Origin: Welwitschia mirabilis
Lineage: Eukaryota; Gnetophyta; Gnetopsida; Welwitschiales
Length of the DNA stretch: 64,000 nucleotides
Assembly: GCA_051453625.1 (NCBI GenBank)
Contig: JBOZIK010000001.1
Coordinates: 282,887,535-282,951,534 of the forward strand
Reading direction: 5' to 3'
How positions within the stretch are numbered: the first letter of the stretch is position 1; every line of letters begins with the position of its first letter. Below are positions 11,395 through 21,880 of this stretch, in pieces. The notes beneath the pieces are model-generated. The model saw only the letters and a program-made list of their open reading frames with translations. It had not been told where the DNA came from and ran no database searches. Position numbers and translations under genes: made by a program.

Positions 11395-12711
11395 AATCTT
11401 AACTTAGTCAATTTGGCTCATGATTATATTTGTTTATCAACTTTGTTAAGAACTAATAAGGCTAAGTGAGGGGCTATGTTGTGATGCCAAATTGTATGTT
11501 TTTAAGGGAATATTTTGAGCAGTTTTACAAGATATTTAAATAGGTTTAAGCACAAAATGATGATTATTAAGAGTCAAGGAGAAAATCACAAAAATGCACA
11601 AATACAAGTACTTTTAAAGGAATTTTGGATTAATTATAATACTTTACATTTCAAGGATGAATTAAAATTCTATAAAGCCACATTTGCTTGATTAAGAGCT
11701 TAAATAAGACTATCATCCCTTCCATCGTCCAGACCATAGTATAGGACAACACCACTTGCATGCTATCTAGGATGTTGACTGGACCAACATGGAGATGAAA
11801 TATAGAACTCTCTTGACATGGAATCATCCCCACAATCATCTAAACAATGATGAAGACAATAATATAATTTTAGTTAATGTGTTAAACTTTACCAAGCTTA
11901 TGTAATGTATCATATGATTTCTATGTGCTATTAGGGTTTCAATGCATCTATTAGATTATTTATTTTTGGATTTGTTGTTGTTAATAACTTTCAACTTCAT
12001 CATCAAATTCACTCATCTTTATTACACCAAAAATTATTATGATAAGAGATAAAAGGACTGAAGGTCCATCCATTAGTTATAGAGAGGGATCTTTCTTAGT
12101 ATTGGGTTGTGTCTCCTTCATCGAGGTGTTGTTTCTTTATAATAGGATGTTGGTTTAAGATCTAATGAAAAACTTCTTTTAGTTTAATATATTCATATAC
12201 ATGTCCATTATGGTTTATATTGCTTATGATTTCATGATAGCTTCATTTGTGATATAGGTCACCAAGAACAAATTTTATCAAAGTTGAAATTTTTATTTTA
12301 AGACTTGCATTACATTTTCTATTTCCTAGATTAATCATTGCATGTTTTACATATTTTGTCTAATGCACTTAATAGCATAGGTTATTTTTGATTAGTAACA
12401 GTTCCTTGATTGGTCTAGGTTATGCAGGGATAATATTAGTGACAAAGATTTGATAGTATAATAGATATTACATTTATAGTAGTTTGCATTTTGCATTTTC
12501 ATAGTGTGTTTACTTTTCTTACATTGTTGATTTTCATTTTAAACCTTCATTTCATGAAAAGCAATTTTCTTTCTTCTCACCTAATGCTTTCAATGAATTA
12601 TGACACTTGAGTCCACTTCCATCTATATTAGTGTGTTGTATTTATGCATATATTTGTGATTAGTAGGATTTAACTAAGGATGTAACATTTGCATAAATAT
12701 GCACTTCAATA
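11395..12711 (+). repeat. Family-1 copy 1c: PPT fragment plus complete 3' LTR
   Basis: About 80 bp of internal 3' end (11396-11476, including the tract GCTAAGTGAGGGGCTA) follow directly on the LTR of copy 1b. They are followed by a 1235-bp LTR (11477-12711) starting TGTTGTGATGCC and ending ...CACTTCAATA. Right of 12711 the sequence changes to the chromovirus LTR (ATGCATTTGTGTGG, matching 35285). This edge therefore looks like the right boundary of a plus-strand insertion into that LTR. Confidence 0.7.
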
Positions 12712-13516
12712 ATGCATTTGTGTGGCATTCATCAAATAAATCTAAATCAAGATAATCTTAATAATGATCATCCCCATATTAGGATTTTATCACCAAGGTG
12801 GGTTGCATTGCATTTTTTAATAATACACTTTTAGAAGTGGATTTAATAACTACTCTCCTATCCTACCCATGTATGAACTTACTTTGACTTAATATCTCAA
12901 GCCTTTAGCATCAATAAATCATATTGCACTATTTAGAGATGTTTTAAAGAAAATCAAGGATCATTTCTAAGTATGCATCCACCTCATGTACCACCTTTCA
13001 ACTATATTTGGGATATAACGATGTGAAATGTAAGATTATTGAGTTGAGTCTAGCTATATTTACATTGTTTAAAATCTAAACTATAACCAAATCATATCTA
13101 GAGAATGGTTAGATATCAAGTTAAAATGCCATTAATGAGAGTTTCAACCTCTTACTATATGAGTTTAGTATTACACTTAAAATTATTCATGTATATTTTA
13201 TAATAATTTTATATCCCTTTAACTATTTACCAGATATATTTCTATGTTATAAAAACTAGAAAAAAATGGAGGATATAAACTTATAACATTACTATTATTT
13301 ATAAACCAAAATATTCTAGAAATTAATTATGGGTGAATATATAATATTAATATGATCTATTTTTATTAAAATATAAAAATCCTAATAAAGGAATAAGTAA
13401 AATTTGATCCTAGGTTCTACTTTGTCTATTAGGTAATAATATTAAATAAGAAAGGGATAGTTACAAAAATGAGGAAAAAATAGTGCTTAATTAGGGTAAT
13501 AAAAAAGAGGATGTCA
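12712..13516 (+). repeat. 5' LTR remnant of element 2 (last ~805 bp)
   Basis: Aligns along its length with 35285-36098 of the 3' LTR, beginning ATGCATTTGTGTGG in both. The upstream 2.7 kb of the LTR is not present here; it presumably lies left of the family-1 insertion, outside the window. It ends just before the PBS. Confidence 0.8.
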
Positions 13517-13521
13517 AAAGT

Positions 13522-13537
13522 TGGTATATGAGCTATG
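13522..13537 (+). other. Primer-binding site of element 2 (initiator Met tRNA type)
   Basis: TGGTATATGAGCTATG closely matches the TGGTATCAGAGC site complementary to plant initiator tRNA-Met, 5 bp after the LTR end. It would have primed minus-strand synthesis. Confidence 0.7.
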
Positions 13538-14500
13538 AATTAACTTAAATAATAATGATGTTAAGCACTTATAAATTTATAAGAATATAAATCCAATTAT
13601 ATCTTTAATAACCTTTCTCCATAATAATCTTAGAGTTAGTTGTAACCATAATATCCTTAATTCCTAATAACTATAAATTTCATTATATCCCTAATAATCT
13701 TAAACCATGAGCAAAATTGATTATATCCTTGATAATATTATATTTCAAGATAACTATAAATTTAAAATAAGCATGAATTTAACCATTTTCTCAAGAGTCA
13801 TGAATTTGGTTATACGTATAATTTTTATACTCCATAAATATATACCAAATCATGTCTATTTCAATTTAAGTAATTACAAAGATTACACTCATGATAATCC
13901 TTGAGCCTTAATAATCCTAGAAGTTATTATATTCGAGATAGTTTTGAAGTATTCATAAGGTTAACCATACCCCATAACCCTAGATGATCATTATGTTAAT
14001 CATATTTATTATAATCCTAAATTCCAAAAACAAACTTGAAAGGATGATGAAGTCAAGTTATTAAAGATTCTATTACCTTATAGCTATAGATAATAACCAC
14101 CTAGAAGAATTACAATTATCTTATGAATTGAGGATAATGATATTATATGATTTCTTAAATAGATTAAGCTTTTGTAAGAAATATAAATACATAAAATAAT
14201 TCCTTACCATTAGATACCTTTAGAAATAGTCAAACATCTAACTAGGTTATTCATTCCAAATTGTATGGTCAAAGAAAGTAAAATCCCTTATTTATAACTT
14301 ATAAACCTAGTAAACCTATATATTTAAGATAAAGAAAGGGGATAAACTTGATTATATAATTTAAGTTATAAATAAGGATCATTTACCACATAATGATAAC
14401 AATTTTATTCCTAATATCATGAAAATATTTCTAATTTTAACCTTTAATAATATTTATTCTATTTCCAAATGTAATCTTATAAACTTTTCCATTTATTTCA
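13538..14500 (+). other. AT-rich leader of element 2
   Basis: Untranslated leader between PBS and gag. The motif ATTATATCCYTAATAATC recurs in degenerate form around 13594, 13648, 13681 and 13720. The 65-codon ORF at 13707-13904 lies in this low-complexity stretch and is probably chance. Confidence 0.5.
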
Positions 14501-15610
14501 GATGCCTTGTTGTCATTAGTTAAACTTTGAGACCAGATGAGTTACACCAAGTAATTAACATCAGAGACTTCACAAAAACTTCAATAACCTAATGATGAAA
14601 AGAAGTCCCTATTGAATCTTAATCCAAATCATTGATGAGTATATTCATGTAGTTACTATCACTACTAATAAATCAAGGTTAAAATCCAAAAGTAAACAAT
14701 GGGATCAATCAACCTAAAGAAGTGGGAATAAGGAAATTAATTAAAAATCTTATTAAAGTAAATCCATCAAAATTTGTATAAGGTTCAGATCCATCCAAAG
14801 AAAAATCATGGTTGAGTGATATTTAAAAGTTTATAGGTACCTTAGGATGTAATGAATATGAAAATTCTTCTTTAGATTATTTATATATTACAAAGAGAAA
14901 CTAACTTATGGTGTAAAATAGAAATGATCAAGTTGGAAGATCTAGAATTTTTAGAAATGGAATTTAATCACATATTTAAAAAGAAGTACATTACTAAGTT
15001 CTAGATTATATAGTTATATAATCTAAGATAAGCCCATAATGTAATCATAGCATCTCACGAGTGCAAATTTGCATAATTGTTAAGTATGTGTTACATATGC
15101 ATCTAAATGAAGAAGCTAAAGTAAATATCTTTATTGATAGTCTTTTTTCTTCTGTCACTGTTAAAGTATCCATGTTTCAACCTAAGACTCTAGTAGAGGC
15201 TATAAAAAAGGCAAAGATAGTAGAATAAAACTAGTAGAGACAATAGGAAATTAAGAAAAGAATTCCTTCACAGAGGCATGTAACTAAGGAAAATCGAATA
15301 TAAATGTCTTTGTCAAAATAAGAATTGGTACTTTAGCAAAAATAATATCAATTACAGTAATAGTAGAAATAGAAATTTGAATCAACCTAAGGAGGATAGG
15401 ATCTATTCAAAATAATTTGGAATGTTACTAGTCAAATCTATGTAAGTAATCAACCTTAGAGATTCAACTTTTTTCGTTAGTATAAGTACCAGAACCAGTA
15501 TAATAAATATCAATTCTACAATTATAAAGGGAATCATAACATAAGAGAATATCCATTAAATAATAAAAACCTTTCTAGACAACAATCAAAAAGACCTTAA
15601 AAATCAAAAA
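14501..15610 (+). pseudogene. gag relic of element 2
   Basis: A possible start is the ATG at 14503 (M-P-C-C-H, then a stop). The capsid C-terminal part is clear at about 15060-15230: 'HLNEEAKVNIFIDSL' and 'TLVEAIKKAK' match the plant retrotransposon gag domain. The nucleocapsid zinc knuckle is visible at about 15513-15555 as F-Y-N-Y-K-G-N-H-N-I-R-E-Y-P. Its Cys positions have become Phe or Tyr, while Gly and His remain. Nucleocapsid function is therefore lost. Several stops interrupt the frame. Confidence 0.65.
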
Positions 15611-15699
15611 GTATTCCTCAGTCAATAAGATGAGTTCAAGAAGTAGTAGATAATTAAAGGGTGCAATTTCAAAGCTCTATCAAAAAAATAAAGATTTAC

Positions 15700-15830
15700 T
15701 TGCTAATTTAAAAAAATTAATTATTTTATTTGATTGTGAAGCAATAGGTTTCTTTATATCTTCTAAGATTGTTATGAGATAAAAATTACATTGTGATCCA
15801 ATTGAGGAATGCATTGCATGTCCAAAGTTA
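15700..15830 (+). pseudogene. Aspartic protease relic of element 2
   Basis: The translation LFDCEAIGFFISSKIV (about 15725-15775) corresponds to the chromovirus protease motif L-x-D-S-G-A-T-x-x-F-I-S. D-S-G-A-T has decayed to D-C-E-A-I, so the catalytic triad is broken. This form differs from the DIGASVNIM site of family 1 and supports assignment to another lineage. Confidence 0.6.
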
Positions 15831-16098
15831 ATTAGCAATGTTAAAACTATATTTCATCTACAGCTAAGGGGATTTTCAAATATAACTAATTTTCATTAAC
15901 TTAGGCGAATATGACATTGTTTTGAATATGAATTAATTAATGTAAAATAGAGTATTTATAAATTGTAAAAATCATTAAGTAGAAACGACGAATCATGGTC
16001 AAAAACTAATCTTTCAAATTCATTACAAATTAGTAGTAGAGAATTTAATTAATGCAAATCATATAAAAATAAAAATTAATAGGGTATTACTAATTCAT

Positions 16099-16930
16099 AT
16101 GTTATACCTAAAATCAAATAGCTTAAAGAAAGGAGGAACTTTAGTAAAGAATAGTCCAAGAATATTCTAATGTTTTTACAATAGAATTACCATGAATGCC
16201 ACTACTTTAGGAAGTTGAGTTTTTCATCAAGAATAAATATCTCTTACCAAGAATAGATGAGTTTTTTAATCAATTTAGAAAGATAAGGTATTCTCAAAAG
16301 TTGATCCAAAATCTAGATATCATTAAGTTTGAATTAAGGAAGAATATATTCATAACACAACATGTAGAATCCACTATGGGCATTATGAGTTTACTATTAT
16401 GCCTTTTGGTTTAATTAATACCCTTGCAATATTTATGAGTTTTATAAATTACATATTTCAACCACATGTTGATTCCTTTGTAATAGTATTTATTGATGAA
16501 ATCCTCATTTATTCCAAGACTTGTGAAGAGTATGAGAAACACTTAAAAATAGTATTACAATTACCAATTATATGCCAACATGGAAAGCTACTCTTTTTGG
16601 AAGGAATTCATTTAATTTCTAGGTCATGTAATATCTAAGGAATATCTAAGGTTAGAATCTTTCTTGGTCTTAATCAGTACTATTATCGATTCATCTTCAA
16701 CTTCTATATGGTAACTTCTTCCTTAACAAGCCTTTTAAAGAAAAATAAATACTTCTAGTGGATAGAAAAATGTCAGCAATTATTTAATCATCTTAAATAA
16801 TACTTAACTACTACTCTAGTCTTAGCAATACTAGATGATTCAAAGATCTTTTTGATTTATACTGATGCATTAAGAAAAGGTCTTGGAATAGTACCTAAAT
16901 AAGATAAAAGAATAATAGCTTATGGATCAA
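16099..16930 (+). pseudogene. RT-RNase H relic of element 2, first segment
   Basis: Begins in the PR-RT linker. About 250 bp are deleted between the linker and K-N-K-Y-L-L-P-R-I-D (about 16230) compared with the second segment. The RT core is clear: Y-G-H-Y-E-F-T-I-M-P-F-G-L near 16376 and the catalytic region FVIVFIDEILIYSK at about 16477-16518, where the second Asp of Y/F-x-D-D is Glu. The intact 79-codon stretch 16399-16638 covers this. The C-terminal connection (S-F-L-G-L-x-x-Y-Y-Y-R-F-I) and RNase H start (I-Y-T-D-A) follow before a 100-N gap. Confidence 0.8.
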
Positions 16931-17030
16931 NNNNNNNNNNNNNNNNNNNNNNNNNNNNNNNNNNNNNNNNNNNNNNNNNNNNNNNNNNNNNNNNNNNNNN
17001 NNNNNNNNNNNNNNNNNNNNNNNNNNNNNN
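16931..17030. other. Assembly gap (100 N)
   Basis: Sequence after the gap jumps back to the PR-RT linker: 17031 matches 16099 with a first stretch of about 55 identical bases. The gap therefore separates two homologous segments. Confidence 0.95.
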
Positions 17031-18370
17031 TATGTTATACCTAAAATCAAATAGCTTAAAGAAAGGAGGAACTTTAGTAAAGAATATACCAATAGTCTAA
17101 GAATATCTTGATGTATTTACAATAGAATTACCAAGAATGAAACCACTTCAGGAAGTTGAGTTTTCCATTGAATTGATTTTAAGAACCTAATCAATTTCTA
17201 AGGAATCATATAGAAAGTCTCCTATAAAAATGAAAGAATTAAAAATTCAACTTAAAGGAAAAAAAATGCTTTATTCATCCTATTATATCATCATGCAAAG
17301 CATCTATATAATTTGTAAAGAAGAAGGATGAAATACTAAGATTTTTCCTTGATTATAAATAGCTAAATAAGGTTACCATTAAGAATAAGTATTCGCTATC
17401 AAGAATAGATAACCTTTTCAAATAACTTAAGTTAAAATTAAAGAAGAAAATATTCATCAAACAATATTTAGAACCTGCTATAAGCATTACAATTTCACTA
17501 TTATGCCTTTTGATTTATCTAATTCCCTTATTGTATTTAAGAGTCTTATGAATTACATCTTTCAATGATATCTTGATTTCTTTGTAATAGTATTTATTAA
17601 TGATATTCTCACTTATTCCAAAACTTATGAAGAGCATGATAAACAATTATAAATAGTATTACAAAATTCATAAAATCACTAATTATATGCTAACATAAAA
17701 ATATGCTCTTTTTAAAAGAAATCCATTCAATTTCTAGGTTATCTAAGGAAGGTATATCAATGAATCAAGATAAAGTTAGAGCAATCATGAAATATTCAAT
17801 ACCTACAAATATTATTAAGGTTAGAAGCTTTCTTATTCTTATTGACAACTATTATTGATTCATCTTCAATTTCTCTAAAATAGCTTCTTCATTAATAATC
17901 TTTAAAAATAATAATAATAGAGACTTCTAATGAATAGAAAAATATCAACAGTCACTTGATTGTCTTAAAGAATGCTTAACTAGTGCTCCAGTTATAGTAA
18001 CGTCAAATGATTGAAAGACCTTTTCAATTTATACTAATACATCTAGAGAAGTTCTTAGAGTATTTTTCAAATAAAATAAAAGAATAATAGCTTATGAATC
18101 AAGATAACATAAAAATCATAATAGAAATTATCCTATTTATGATCTTGAATTAGTTATAGTAATTTTTGATTTAAAGTTGTGGAAGCATTATCTCTATAAT
18201 ATAAAGTTTTAAGTTTAAACAAATCATAAGAGTTTAAAATACATGTTTATTTAACTAAACCTAAATCTTAGGCAAAGATATATATGGAATTTCTATGTAA
18301 TTTTGATTTAGATATTTTAAATCATGAATGTATGGGAAATAAGGTTGCATATGTTCTTAGTAGATGAGAT
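17031..18370 (+). pseudogene. RT-RNase H relic of element 2, second segment
   Basis: The linker and RT N-terminus are more complete than in the first segment (17100-17420). Catalytic region is FVIVFINDILTYS at about 17579-17617, so the first Asp of the D-D pair is Asn. RNase H is well outlined at 18040-18370: I-I-A-Y-E-S-R, N-Y-P-I-Y-D-L-E-L, H-K-S-L-K-Y and a late V-A-Y-V-L-S-R for the usual V-A-D-A-L-S-R. Stops are frequent, many from CAA/CAG or CGA codons. It continues directly into IN, so it is the segment contiguous with the rest of pol. Confidence 0.8.
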
Positions 18371-18429
18371 TATCTTAAAGTAATTATGAAAATTAAAAGA
18401 CAACTTTCTACCATTATTTTAGAGGGATA

Positions 18430-18800
18430 AAAAAATTATGAGAATTATCAAAAATTAAAGGATTAGTTAGAAAAACCAATTATTAGATTCAACAAAATAT
18501 TTTTAGTTTCTAATGTAGGTGGAATAAGACATAATCTAATGTTTGAATTTTATAATCCTCCTATAGTAGGTTATCCTAAAGAAACTAAAATGTATGAAAA
18601 CATAAAACAAAAATTTTGGTGGTCAAGGATAAAAAATAATGTAGTAGAATTCATATTAAGGTGCCTTAATTGTTAACAGGTTAAAGAAGAACATAGAAAT
18701 CTAGCAGGATTACTTTATACTTACAATATTTCAGAATATAAATGAAATATGATTTACATGGATTTTATTCTAGGACTTTAAAATTAAAAGAGGTAATAAC
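18430..18800 (+). pseudogene. Integrase relic of element 2, N-terminal part
   Basis: The zinc-binding domain region reads T-K-M-Y-E-N-I-K-Q-K-F-W-W-S-R-I and later L-R-C-L-N-C-x-Q-V-K at about 18590-18690. The two Cys survive but the first His is lost. It continues to M-D-F-I-L-G-L and breaks at 18800, where insertion 1d begins. The catalytic core resumes at 31603. Confidence 0.8.
18796..18800 (+). repeat. Left target-site duplication of insertion 1d (ATAAC)
   Basis: The 5-bp ATAAC before the LTR start at 18801 is repeated exactly at 31598-31602 after the LTR end. Removing the insertion and one copy joins the integrase as R-G-N-N-S-I, as expected for this protein family. Confidence 0.85.
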
Positions 18801-18989
18801 TATTGTAGTATGCATTTATGCAATCCTGAAGTTCTTTAGGTAAACTTGTAAGTCAAATAACTTATAAAAAACACACACTAGTATAGATGGAAGTTCACTC
18901 AAATGTCATAATCCCAATGAAAGCATTAAGCTAAGAATTAGAGAATGGATTTTTAAGATATTTTTGTCTTTTATCTTATAATAACAGAA
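18801..18989 (-). repeat. LTR1 fragment of copy 1d
   Basis: 189 bp matching the start (plus-strand view) of LTR2 and LTR3, through the shared TATTTTTGTCTTTTATCTTA near 18961-18980. The outer terminus TATTGTAGTATG corresponds to TGTTGTGGTATG in LTR2. The rest is lost in the following gap or deleted. Confidence 0.8.
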
Positions 18990-19089
18990 NNNNNNNNNNN
19001 NNNNNNNNNNNNNNNNNNNNNNNNNNNNNNNNNNNNNNNNNNNNNNNNNNNNNNNNNNNNNNNNNNNNNNNNNNNNNNNNNNNNNNNNN
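18990..19089. other. Assembly gap (100 N)
   Basis: Breaks LTR1. The sequence after it does not continue the LTR but lies in the internal region. Confidence 0.95.
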
Positions 19090-20529
19090 AATATTTTAAC
19101 TAATTTTTCTATGTTTTTATTTGTGTTTTCTTGGTTCTTTATTATTTTATTAATCTTTTTTTAATAGATTATTTTCTTCCTCATAGTAGGTCATGGGAGA
19201 TGGTTCTTCTTCATAGTGATGCATGGGAGATGATTGGGATTGATAAAAGGGATTGTAGAAATTTGTCTAGATGAGGTGGAATCCCTAAAATATGGAAAAT
19301 CTTCTTCATTATTTCCATATAAGGTTTGAAAAGATGAGGGGAAAGAATAAGAAGATTGGAAAGAGGAAGAGGTCAAATTCCTACTCTTAATAGCATTTTG
19401 TATTATTCTCCCTCTTGCAAAAACCTCTTAAAGCATTTGATCATTATAAACCTCATAAATATTTCTTCTCCTTTCTGCAAGGATATATCAAAGTGTTTTC
19501 TTACTATTATACTTAGAATGTTTCAAGTTTCTCCTTCTTTTAGTAAGAAGTTTCACAATGATCTTACTATCACTATTCATTAAAGTAATTGAGAAGAATG
19601 AAACAAGATAATTTTATTTCAATATGGTAAGGAAGATAAGTACATAATGAAGATCAAGTTTTTGTCTTTTTGATGTTTTATCATTTTGTCGAAATAGTTG
19701 GTTCTTAATGCTCAAAAGATGTGTAATGGTTGTCTATTTTAACTATTGTAAAAATAACTAACAGAATGACTATAGAGAGAAATGGAAATCTGATTCTAAA
19801 ATAATAAAGAAAATTCTTTGAAACTTATGTATCTATGATGCATGTACCTAGATTTTGTTTAAAGTTAAATAATTCTTCTCTGATATTTCTTCAATCAAGT
19901 TCTGCTTCCTCTGATATTTCGTCTTTCTATCAGAATTTACTATGTCCCTACATGCCTAGATAAGAAATAAAAAAACAAAAATAAAAAAATTACTATCCAT
20001 CATCCACTTGATCAAGGGGACAATAAAGGAGATGATGAGTACATGAAAAACCAAATTCTAGAAAAAAAATTACAGGAATTGAAAAAAATTAAAATGTCAT
20101 CTAGTATGTCATGGGGATGACGTAGAGGACGATGATCATACTAACAAAAATATGAAACTCAAAAACACAGAAAAATCAAAACTCAAAAAAATTACTGAAA
20201 CTCAACCAAAAAAATAGATCGTCAGAAAAATGGTCATCTAAGCTATCATGGGAATGATAAAGAAGATGACAGTACTTTTATTATTGAAATAAAGATAAAA
20301 GAAAAACTGTAAAAATAAAAACTAATTTTAAAATTTCATAACTATCATGCCCAATGTCATTAGGATGACAGAAAGAATGATAGGGTACTTACAAAAATTA
20401 CAAAAACTAAAATTTTACAGAAATAAATCTACTTTAAACTAAACTAGAAATATAGCATTAAGTCAAATAAATAACCTAAATAAAAAGTTTAAGGTACTTA
20501 TCTAGTTAATGATAATTATCTAGCTCCTT
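19090..20529 (-). pseudogene. Second leader and 5' gag fragment of copy 1d
   Basis: Homologous to 29690-30374. Around 19870-19950 the minus strand encodes a decayed gag N-terminus (K-T-K-Y-Q-R-K-Q-N-L-I-E-E) matching M-V-N-S-S-S-K-T-K-Y-Q-R-E at 29831 downward. The start ATG has become ATA. The leader (20090-20420) has three to four degenerate repeats with the palindrome TGTCAT-N4-ATGACA. The minus-strand ORF at 19191-19376 (serine/proline rich, with an N-H-L-P repeat) may be gag sequence but I cannot place it. Confidence 0.6.
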
Positions 20530-20557
20530 GTAGCCTTCCTCAACAATGGCGTCAAAA
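20530..20557 (-). other. Primer-binding site next to LTR2
   Basis: Reverse complement reads TTTTGACGCCATTGTTGAGG and continues AAGGC, directly after the LTR end. It resembles a decayed TGGCGCCGTTGCCGGGGA site (tRNA-Asp type, common in Athila/Tat elements). The differences are mainly C-to-T and G-to-A. Confidence 0.6.
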
Positions 20558-21854
20558 TGTTGTGGTATGGATTTATACAATCCTGAAGTTCTTTAAGTAA
20601 ACTTGTAAATTAAATAACTTACAGAAAACAAACACTAGTATAAATGGAAGTTCACCCAAATGTCATTGTCTCAGCGAAGGAACTAGGCTAAGAGTTAGAG
20701 AATTCATTTCTAAGATATTTTTGTCTTTTATCTTATAATAACAGAAAGTAAATAAATAAGTAAATGCAATGCAAGTGAATGGAAATGAAATGCAAATGGA
20801 AATGGAATGAACTTCTCTTGGTTCCTAATCCTTCTATCACAAGAACTAGCTTCTCTATAATTTAGATCAATTAAGAAGAGTATTCAATGAGTTCCTAATC
20901 AATATGAACTATGAGATATACCAAGTAGAATATATAATGTAATGTGAAATGGAATAGAATAGCAATGCAAATCTAATACTAAACAAGGTTAACCTTAACA
21001 AAGGTTGCCCTTATAATCTAGATAAATCACAGAATTTTCACTCTAAACTATGATCAATGTAAACCATAAGGGACATCACAAAATTGAAATGAAAATATTA
21101 ATTGTATTGATTCAAAGAGTAATTGGATTAAATTTAAGAAATTTACATCCACTTATAATAAAACAGTAGCTTCTTAATGGAAGAAACTCATCCTAACACC
21201 AGGGGAACTCCTTTTTGTAGCCACTGGATGGGCCTCTTATCCTTCAATCTTTCATCACAAGCATATCATGTATAAAAGATAGAAACATAAATGAAGGAGG
21301 GGAAGGGTCTTTATAGTTTTATAATGAGGTTCTAGAAATTTAATCCTAGAAGTCAAAAAATAAATGCAAATAGCCTAAATGGGTTACTTGACCCCATTAC
21401 AAAGATAATTCTTTGTAATCATAGAAAAATAGCTATCATTCTAATTGTCATGTGTATGACAGAGGGGATGTCACCCAATGTCAAAACGTATATCATTAGC
21501 CTCATGCCCCACTATTAGCCTCACATCTTTTGTCCATATCAGAAGTGCTATTGTCCTACCTGTCATGAGAATGACATAAGGGATGATAGGCTTTCTTATC
21601 TCCAATATTCATAAGGTAAGCTAGTCTCTTGCATGATGAATTCTTCTTCCAAGTATGCAATGTCAAAATAAGCCTAAGAAACCTCCAAATACACTGAAAA
21701 TCACATGTACCTCCAAATATGCTAAAAATCACATGTTTTATTATTCCTTCTATTAGATCTTTATAATCCTTAGTATAGCATCCAAACCTGTGTAAATGTC
21801 CTACAAAAGCACTTAAAATACACCATAAAATTCCTACAAATTGGCATTATAATG
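20558..21854 (-). repeat. LTR2 of copy 1d
   Basis: 1297 bp, colinear with LTR3 (30402-31597). Plus-strand view starts TGTTGTGGTATGG and ends GGCATTATAATG (CA mutated to TG). It is flanked by a PBS on the low side and a PPT on the high side, so it serves both as 3' LTR of the main body and 5' LTR of the second internal region. Confidence 0.85.
21308..21325 (-). promoter_or_regulatory. Core promoter TATA box in LTR2
   Basis: Minus strand reads TTATAAAACTATAAAGACCC, the counterpart of the TATAAATACCC site in LTR3, followed by a C-rich stretch. The TATA is weakened by one change. Confidence 0.5.
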
Positions 21855-21880
21855 TAGCCCCATACTTAGCCTTATCAGTT
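21855..21880 (-). other. Polypurine tract of copy 1d
   Basis: Minus strand reads CTGATAAGGCTAAGTATGGG followed by GCTA just before the LTR start. It matches the tract at 11452-11476 and ties 1d to copies 1a-1c. Confidence 0.7.

Noticed and set aside
19191-19376. Minus-strand serine/proline-rich ORF as an independent gene
   Set aside because: It lies inside the second internal region of copy 1d next to a gap. It is more likely damaged gag or linker sequence, and no counterpart is visible to support a function.
20107-20370. CRISPR-like spaced palindromes
   Set aside because: The units are degenerate, spaced unevenly at 90-136 bp, and the spacers are homologous to one another. The context is a plant retrotransposon leader.
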